From Pseudoips prasinana (Eukaryota; Arthropoda; Insecta; Lepidoptera; Nolidae), in contig OX621237.1 of the NCBI GenBank assembly GCA_951640165.1, positions 11,470,001-11,534,000 on the forward strand: a stretch of DNA of 64,000 nucleotides, written 5' to 3'. Position 1 is the stretch's first letter, and each line of letters begins with the position of its first letter. Positions 57,265-64,000 of the stretch are shown piece by piece. Made by a program: the position numbers and the translations under genes. The notes under the pieces were generated by a model. It saw nothing but the letters and a program-made list of their open reading frames with translations, did no database searches and had not been told where the DNA came from.

Positions 57265-57551
57265 TTTATCTATACTCCGTTCGGGCATTTTCTTCGTACT
57301 AATAGTTTTATTATATTGATATTATTTTTTTCATACCTTTTTACTATTTATTTACTTTTTTCCGATGAATTAAAACAATAACATGAACCGAACTCGTGTA
57401 ACGATCGACACCATTGCGCGATCACCAACTCGACATATAGTACTAATAGAATTATCTATACTCCGTTAGAGCATTTTCTTTCTACTAAAAGTTGTATTAT
57501 ATTATATTTTCATATCTTTTTACTATTTATTTACATTTTTCCGATGAATTT
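57265..57551 (-). repeat. Tandem duplication inside the Helitron, period 187 bp
   Basis: Ttatctatactccgttcggg through tttttccgatgaatt (57265-57369) recurs at 57452-57551 (ttatctatactccgttagag ...). The 80-bp spacer contains aaaacaataacatgaaccga. Confidence 0.85.
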
Positions 57552-57776
57552 TCAGTACTGAATTGATGCCGACTCTTGACCAATAGATGGCGCTGTGTGT
57601 CCGGAATAAATTTTATTTTTTATTTTATTTTTGTAATAAAACTATCCTATGTCCTTTCTCAAGTTCCAAACTATGTCTGTACCAAATTTCACACAAATCG
57701 GTTCAGTAGTTTAGGCGTGAAGCAAAGACAGACAGACAGACAGAGTTACTTTCGCATTTATAATATTAAGTTTGGA

Positions 57777-58104
57777 TCGTCGTGATGGCATAATAAATTT
57801 TAGCAATATCATTGCCTTTTTCTCATCGACAGTTCGAATCTGTTCTGTTCATACGTTTCGTTTTGTGTAGTAAAGTCTGAAGGTACCTGTACCAACGATG
57901 TGATCTGTAATAAAGTATGAAAATCTTTACCTTCAACTGTTTAACTAGTTATTAATCACAAGTAATCTTGAGATGAATAGCTCACTTATAATAATAGTAA
58001 TTAATTATTCCGCAGTATTTTTTGTCTTACTTACTTTAAATCACTGTCAAAAATGCAGTAAAAATCCTAAGTAGTAGCTTAAATCTTATTACAATTTTTT
58101 AGGT
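57777..58104. other. Unassigned DNA
   Basis: Nothing recognised. Confidence 0.3.
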
Positions 58105-58250
58105 TGGAGTCTTAAAGACGTCCACTGCTGGACTGAGGTCTCCCTCATTCATGGTCACAGTGTCCATTCTTGCACTATTTGCATCTGGCGGCTACCCGCG
58201 ATCATCATAATAGGCTTGCCCACAATGTTTTTTCCAGTCCTTATTTTCAT
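58105..58250 (-). mobile_element. RTE-like LINE 3' fragment, decayed
   Basis: Aaagacgtccactgctggac, gaggtctccctcattcatgg and cttgcccacaatg parallel the plus-strand view of the RTE ends elsewhere (gacgtccactgctggacaaa). No tail and no frame. Confidence 0.65.
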
Positions 58251-59251
58251 ATTGTGCTAGAAATGGTAGATGAATAGGAACCTGTTTTAAAGACCAAAGA
58301 AAATATAGGAGAACATATATATTTGATACGGTAACATAATTTCATAAGAAATGTCGTGAATAGAAAAGTGGAAGTCCAAGTTCCAAGGATAACTTACATG
58401 GATCTAATCCATCAATAAGCGAAAGCGTATAGCGAATATGGGTAAAAATGGAAGAAATTCTATGGAAATGCTCTTAAATTAGATAGATGCTTTTACCATT
58501 GTACCGTTTCGCTTCTGGATTACGCTTTTGTGTTTACTTTTAATTAATCCTCTTCAACTTCAGAAAATGTAAACGACGATTGTCTGGGAACAATTGTACT
58601 TATTCTCACGTTTTCATAATTATTGTGAGATGAATTTTAGCAACTTCGAAATTAATATTTGAGATAGGCAATTAAGTTGGTTTCACTTCGAAAGGTAAAT
58701 TAAGCAGTTAATACATCCGAGACGAAGTACAAAGGTTACTTAAGATTATTGTTGCTATTTTTGTGATTATAAGTATTTAGCTGTTTGTATTACTTTGATT
58801 TATATTATTATATCGTATCATAATTTACAACTAAACTACTAACAGAAGCATGAAACAAAATTGTATGCAAATTTTACATTTACGGCGTGTTGTACAAATT
58901 TATAACCTCAGATAAATTACAGTGCAAATGTAAATATTGTTTGGCATCTGCAAAATGTACTACGTGTCTGGCTTTTCGCAAATCGAGGAATATTAATCTC
59001 ATTTCGCTATAAGTTATTATATGACTAGAATATATGGCCGACAACAATTTTTCCCCCTACAGGGTTTTAGTCAATCCAATCTAATTCCAGACGGTAAACG
59101 ATAATAATAAGATTAGTGATATAGTTAGTTAGTAGATTAGTTCGGTAAGTAGGTAAGAATGGCAATCCATTGCGTTTGCTAGAAACAAAACACAGTCTAC
59201 TACTAAGCGATGTATCAAAAAATAAAAAATCTTTATTTCAAAATATCTCTA
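58251..59251. other. Unassigned AT-rich DNA
   Basis: Nothing recognised. Confidence 0.35.
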
Positions 59252-59557
59252 TCTATACAAATAAATAAAATTGGATTGTCTGTTTGTAATATTGAAATAG
59301 CCGGTTTTTACTACAAAATATGAATATACATACGGTACATACACCAAAATAACATTTTTTACAATTTTTGTCTGTCTGTCTGTTTGTTCCGGCTAATCTC
59401 TGGAATGGCTCAACCATTTTGACGGGACTTTTATTGGCAGGTAGCTGATGTAATAAGGAGTAACTTAGGCTACTTTTATTTTAGAAAAAGTTTTTATTTT
59501 ACTAAAAAAACGAAATAAACTAATTAACACGCGGACGAAGTCGCGGGCACAGCTAGT
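59252..59557 (+). mobile_element. Non-autonomous Helitron, 306 bp, both termini
   Basis: Begins A|TCTATACAAATAAATAAAAT and ends gaagtcgcgggcacagCTAGT. Colinear with 2510-2821 in inverse orientation, including gtctgtctgtctgtttgttc and attggcaggtagctgatgta. The base after CTAGT is A. Interspersed substitutions show both copies are diverging independently. Confidence 0.85.
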
Positions 59558-59882
59558 AAAACAATAAAAACAAATTATAAAATGTAGTATATTCTCATCC
59601 CTAAAAATAATTACACTCATAAATACTGGTTCGGACGTTAAATATTGTAAGAAAATGTTAGAACATATTATAACGGGGCGCCATTAATAACACCATTTCT
59701 ATAAGGTCTCCCTGTAGAAACTTTGCATGAATATTATGGGTGCAATTAATATGGAAATGGCGCCCGGCGATTACAAGTTTTATTGGCTCTAACTTATATC
59801 TCTGCCGATCGAACAATTTGAATTACCGCCGAATAGATATATAAACTTATTATGTAAGTCAACATTATTACGTAACTTAAGT
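59558..59882. other. Unassigned DNA
   Basis: Nothing recognised. Confidence 0.3.
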
Positions 59883-60278
59883 TATACAACATGTAACGTA
59901 ATTAACGCACACCATCAAACACCCCAATTAGAATACTATGTTGTAATCATAATACATACACTAAAATTTTAATTCAACATGTATTATTATTTACTAAATT
60001 AGTTTCTTGGAATCAAGTTTATTTTTCTTTATTTTGTGTTGAATGATGGAATTTGTATGAATACAAATAAAACTACGATTTAAAAGTTTTATTACTTTGA
60101 CTTACGGTCCATTTCAATTTGTTTTGACTGTACAGGGTTGAAATAACGATAATTTCTGTAACTTTAATTATTTTGGAATAAAAAAATACCTTTATTAAAA
60201 ATGATATAAATCGATTCAGTAAACGATTCTGAACAAACTATTTTCAGGATGTGAGTTAATTAAGTTACAAGTTGTATA
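59883..60278. mobile_element. MITE (tacaacatgtaacgtaatta family), uninterrupted copy
   Basis: 396 bp. The left end tatacaacatgtaacgtaat and the right end, reversed, tatacaacttgtaacttaat form about 30-bp inverted repeats (extending through taacgcacacc/taactcacatcc). AT-rich interior, no coding frame. It is the empty counterpart of 30781-32568. Confidence 0.85.
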
Positions 60279-60631
60279 CTAAGGTGACGTAATAATAGTC
60301 TAGCCAAATCTTAGCTATGGCACCCTATGGAGACTTGCTAAACATGTAAGTTAATAAACGTATTATCTTGCATATTTAGTTCGGTAGTAGTAAAACAAAG
60401 GTATCTGCCATATAATGGGACTTCGCTTCATTGGGTTACTGGATTCCTATTGGTACAACCGTTATGGTATACCAACATATCGTGGCCCGAACCCCAAAAG
60501 GGTGGCCTCGGGTATTAATCGTTTAATTTAAGCTAGTTTAAGCCTTCTGCGCTAGCCAAATGCTCATTGCCTTCAATTCTTTAATTTTAATATTGTACAA
60601 CTAAATATCAAAATAATAGATTAATTTTTTT
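60279..60631. other. Unassigned DNA
   Basis: Nothing recognised. Confidence 0.3.
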
Positions 60632-60647
60632 ACATACATACATAGAC

Positions 60648-61508
60648 TCACGCCTGTTTCCCAGAGGGGTAGGCAGAGACAACGGATTTCCATTTGTCAC
60701 GATCTTTGCATACTTCTTTTGCCTCGATCACTGTCATTACATTCTTCATACATGCTCGCCGGTTTAGGGTACTTCTGACCTGCCCTTTCTTGAGAACATC
60801 TCCAATTTGGTCAGAGAATGTTCGACGTGGTCTTCCCCTTCCGGTTGTCCCATTCACACAGGCCAGGTATACTTCTTTTGTCAATCTTCTTTCATTCATC
60901 CTTTCTAAATGGCCAAACCATCTCAGCATGCCTTTTTCAATCTTTGTGACTACATCCTCTTTCACACCACAACGCTCTCTTACATCAGTATTTCGAATTC
61001 TGTCTCTCAAAGTCACACCACACATACTTCTCAGAGCTCTCATTTCCACTGCATTTATTTTACTTTCATTCTTTTTCTGCCATACCCAACTTTCACTTCC
61101 ATACATTAAAGTTGGCACTAACACTCCATCGTGCACGGCTAGTCGAGCCTTCTTTGATACTTGCCGGCTACTCATAAAGGCGTGTAGTGCCCCATTCACT
61201 CTGTTCCCCGCATTTACTCTTCTTACAATATCTTTTTCATATTTCCCATCTCTCGTAAACAAAGTTCCCAAATATACAAACTCATTCACCTGTTCGACTT
61301 TCTCTCCTCCAATCACAATATCACACGCTGTCGTATATTCATCCCTCTCAAATACCATTACTTTCGTCTTACCTACATTCATTTTCATCCCTTTCCTTTC
61401 AAAAGATTCATACATCATTGTTACCATCACCTGCAACTCGTCCGCCGATGATGCAAGTAAAACTTGATCATCAGCGTAAAGCAGACATTTGATGAGTAAC
61501 TCATTCAT
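60648..61508 (-). pseudogene. LINE reverse transcriptase, motif C to C terminus
   Basis: 286 residues. Catalytic box [15 protein letters not shown] at residues 7-21 (the two Asp are present), then [15 protein letters not shown] (motif D) and [15 protein letters not shown] (motif E), then the C-terminal domain [42 protein letters not shown] and [12 protein letters not shown] to the terminal AYPSGKQA. This is the domain order and ending of RTE-related elements. It continues the segment at 61511-62497 after a frameshift (gaagcggtgtaagg at 61507-61520) that splits the palm between motifs B and C. Neither part is active alone. Confidence 0.85.
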
Positions 61509-61510
61509 CC

Positions 61511-62497
61511 TTACACCGCTTCACTTTCTTTCAAATCTTTTAAACAGCTATCCATGAATAGGTTAAACAACCACGGTGACGCTACACATCCCTGTCTAAC
61601 ACCATTTTGGATGCTAAACCACTCGGTGTATGACCCGTTAATCCTCACGCAAGCTCTGGAATCCCTATAAAGAGATTTCAGTGCTTGAACAAGGTTGTCA
61701 TTCAACCCATACATGGACAGTACCGACCATAGTTCATTCCTCAACACTCTATCGTAGGCCTTTTCTAAGTCTACGAAGGCACAGTAGACCTTTTGGTTTT
61801 TGCCCAAAAACTTCTCTACTATGCTTCGCAGAGAAAAGACCTGATCCGTGCATCTCATTCCTTTCCGAAAACCCGCCTGTGCATCCCATATTTTCGCATC
61901 GGTTTCTTTCACAACTCTTTCAACCAATACTTTTGCATACAACTTACCAACGACGCTGAGCAGACTAATGCCCCTATAGTTTTTACAGTCTTGCCGTGAG
62001 CCTTTCCCTTTGTAAAGAGGTACAATGACAGCCTTGCACCAATCACTTGGCACTTGGCCGGTGGTATAGCATAGATTGAAAAGGCTGCACAGCTGACTCG
62101 CTATGACGCCATGTCCAGCCTTCAGCATCTCGGAAGTTATCCTGTCATACCCTGGTGACTTACCTGATTTCATACCCTTAATAGCTTTCACAATCTCATC
62201 CATACCAATTTCATCTTTACATTTGTTCTCGTCTATACTTAGTGAACTACGTTCACTCTCTGTTACACCTCTTTCATACAAACTTTCAAAATACTCCTTC
62301 CAACGTTTTAACGCGCATTCTTCCCCTTTCACTATATTTCCATCTTGGTCTCGTATGGATTTCAGTTCTGAGGTTTGAGTTATGCCTCTTACTGATCTAA
62401 CGGATTTCCAGAAAAACTTAATGTTCGTCTGAAAATCCTTAGACAACCTTCTATCAAAATTATCCTTTTGTTCATTTTTCTTTTCGTATATCCTCAT
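61511..62497 (-). pseudogene. LINE reverse transcriptase, N-terminal part through motif B
   Basis: 328 residues. KSGKSPGYDRITSEML (about 111-125) and AVIVPLYKGKGSRQDCKNYR (about 156-175) are the fingers region, AQAGFRKGMRCTDQ motif 3, CAFVDLEKAYDRV (239-251) motif A with the catalytic Asp, and IQNGVRQGCVASPWLF (about 296-311) motif B. It ends at an out-of-frame stop 17 residues later. The first residues (MRIYEKKNEQK) overlap the end of the endonuclease segment in another frame, so the apparent start is not a real initiation site. It would have copied the element RNA at nicked chromosomal sites. Confidence 0.88.
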
Positions 62498-63240
62498 TCG
62501 TCGCCTTATGCATTCGTTCGTTTGCTCTGGTGGCTAGCCAGTCTAACCACGCTTTCTTCTTTTCACATACAACTTTTTGTACACTTTTATCCCACCAAAT
62601 ATTCTTCATCTTTCTTCCTCTTCTTCTCTTTATTACACCACATACTTCACCAGCTACACTCACCACACCTTCTTTGACTACCTTCCATAGCTGTTCTACT
62701 TTTCTTATGTCTTCAGATCCCTCAAACTTCTCAACCAACTTACTTTTGTACTCATCTGCCACTTCTTCCTCTTGCAGTTCCTCTACTTTTATTCTCTCTA
62801 GTACACTCTTAGTCTCAGGGATTCGGTGGCGCCATCCTTTGAACAGACCACTTATTCGGCTCATCACCAGAAAGTGGTCTGTATGGATTGCGGTCCCACG
62901 ATAGACTCTTGTGTCTAGAACATTCTTTCTCAGTCTTTCATCTACAATCACGAAGTCAATCATACTCTTTCTCACATTTTTCCTCTCTCGTGTAAACGTA
63001 TGGATTCTTTTATGTTCAAACATAGTATTTGTAACACAAAGACCCCATTCCAAACATATCTCAAGCAGACTGTACCCATTCTCATTCTCACTCTCGTCAC
63101 CGAATTGACCTAGTACTCTTTCAAAACCATCACGTTTTACCCCAACCCATCCATTAAAATCACCTAACATTATTACTCTTTCATTATACCGACTTAATCG
63201 CAACACATCTCTCAGGTTCTCCCAGAATAATTTTTTTAGA
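62472..63240 (-). pseudogene. LINE APE-type endonuclease, C-terminal part, plus linker
   Basis: From FWENLRDVL onwards: ERVIMLGDFNGWVG carries the catalytic GDFN box, HTFTRERKNVRKSMIDFVIV the IDFV motif and TAIHTDHFLVMSRI the TDH (usually SDH) motif with the catalytic His. The linker follows to the reverse transcriptase (KNIWWDKSVQKVVCEKKKAW). The N-terminal endonuclease strands with the first catalytic residues (Asn, Glu) are missing because of 5' truncation at about 63240, so it cannot nick DNA. A frameshift at about 62480 separates it from the reverse transcriptase. Confidence 0.85.
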
Positions 63241-63934
63241 CTAATTATATTTTTGTAATTTTTATACTGTATTCGACTATGTTTATGTACTGCATTGTGA
63301 ACTTTCCCCAACATACAAAATGCCTTTTATTGTGTCAATGTTGTGAACTTGGGATCAATTTAGCTCATTTAACCCATTTAGCCGGTGTTGCCATTAGACC
63401 GACATGTCACACAAATATAACAATCAAACGATTAACCGTTCGGAGAAAGAAAAGAGAAAGATAAACTAACGTAACACTGAGCTTGAAACTTCAAAATGTA
63501 ACATTTGTATCGGTAGAAACCTTTTGGAGTAATTATGCAACAGATAGACAGAAAAACATCGACTCATTAAATTTAATTATTTGTTTCCAGGCATACACAC
63601 ACATACATCGACTTATTTAATTTATTTAGTTGTTTCAGTGCTTAAAAATACACTCTATGTAGTTGGTACTAAGAACAAGACACCTGCTGTATGTTCCAAG
63701 TGGTCCTTTGAACAAAAAGGTCTAAACTATAGTCAGTAGGTACCACAATATATTGGCTAGACTAGGCGTTGTGCCAAGCGAGCAGATGCCATAATTATAC
63801 TACAGTTGACAAGCAAATTCCGCTCACCGCAGTCCGTCAGCCTGATATACGTAATCCCATTATCAGGTGGAGCCGAGATAGTCTGCCCTCTGTTTCATGG
63901 AAGACCCGATTTATTAGTGTAGATTATGGCTGTT
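63241..63934. other. Unassigned DNA
   Basis: Flank of the LINE 5' truncation. Nothing recognised. Confidence 0.35.
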
Positions 63935-64000
63935 TTTAGGGCTGCGTACGAATGTGTTAAAAATAAACCCTTGAGGTGTGGCTCAGTCCATCCGTCTGCC
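63935..64000 (+). repeat. Possible diverged start of an agggttccgtac-type repeat
   Basis: Gtttttagggctgcgtacga, later aaataaacccttgaggtgtg and tccatccgtctgcc loosely follow the order ttttagggttccgtac...acccttatagg...gtctgtctg of a lepidopteran repeat. Cut by the window end. Weak. Confidence 0.3.

Larger units (their letters stand above)
55806..57776 (-). mobile_element. Helitron, 1.97 kb, both termini, carrying a dead helicase
   Basis: The minus strand starts A|TCCAAACTTAATATTATAAA followed by tgcgaaagtaactctgtctg, and ends cgcgaacgaagtcgcgggca then aaagCTAGT, with a GC-rich hairpin (ccacgcgaa..ttcgcgtgg type) before the end. Between them lie remnants of the PIF1-like helicase domain of an autonomous RepHel gene (56220-57247) and a tandem duplication (57265-57551). 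The Rep/HUH nuclease part and the helicase P-loop are absent, so this is an internally deleted, non-autonomous copy of an autonomous rolling-circle transposon. The base after CTAGT is A. Confidence 0.85.
60632..63240 (-). mobile_element. RTE-like LINE, 2.6 kb, 5'-truncated
   Basis: A non-LTR retrotransposon with an APE-type endonuclease followed by a reverse transcriptase, read on the minus strand, ending PSGKQA and stop, then the block cgtgagtctatgtatgtatg and a (TATG)n tail. Similarity to the endonuclease stops at about 63240 (KKLFWENLRDVL), so roughly the first third of the endonuclease and the 5' region are missing. Three coding segments are broken by two frameshifts. A 65-bp tip of the same family lies at 11456. 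Confidence 0.9.

Noticed and set aside
60694..61467. 257-codon open frame on the plus strand
   Set aside because: Antisense shadow of the LINE reverse transcriptase; its translation has no motifs, while the opposite strand has YADD and flanking domains.
62530..62904. 124-codon plus-strand open frame
   Set aside because: Antisense of the LINE linker/endonuclease region.

Overview
This window looks like intergenic or intronic DNA from a moth or butterfly (Lepidoptera). The evidence is its strong A+T bias, the absence of any convincing host protein gene, and a dense layer of repeats that I recognise as typical of lepidopteran genomes. These include tRNA-headed SINEs, RTE-type LINE ends whose last codons run into a (TGATGA)n or (TATG)n tail, Helitrons ending in CTAGT, mariner elements, and the repeat that starts at 'agggttccgtacccaaaggg'. 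No species can be named from the sequence alone.

Layout. At 0-13 kb there is a small terminal-inverted-repeat element at the left edge, SINEs, RTE fragments (one inserted into a SINE with a clean target duplication), a complete 312-bp Helitron inside an older retroelement end, and a three-unit tandem array (12.6-13.5 kb) split by a LINE fragment flanked by an 11-bp duplication. At 13-28 kb there is mostly unassigned AT-rich DNA with SINEs, a 76-bp (GT)n tract, two copies of an inverted-repeat MITE, a 237-bp tandem duplication and short Helitron pieces. At 28-38 kb lie a near-complete but dead mariner, a LINE inserted into a MITE (the uninterrupted MITE is at 59.9 kb), a degenerate jockey-like reverse transcriptase, a further LINE end, and a second, internally deleted mariner. 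At 38-55 kb there is long unassigned DNA, a SINE-like element with a 13-bp target duplication, a TTAA-flanked hairpin MITE, two Helitrons and one unexplained open stretch (50.9-51.5 kb). At 55-64 kb there is a 2-kb Helitron with both termini and a broken helicase, a 306-bp Helitron, a MITE, and a 2.6-kb 5'-truncated RTE-like LINE with endonuclease and reverse transcriptase parts.

The genes here do not work together as a system: every recognisable coding sequence belongs to a mobile element and all carry disabling lesions. The value of the window is its readable insertion history (several nested insertions with target duplications) and several small families defined here by internal comparison. 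I found no convincing new biological system. All boundaries come from reading by eye, and family or clade names are from memory of motifs rather than from a database search.
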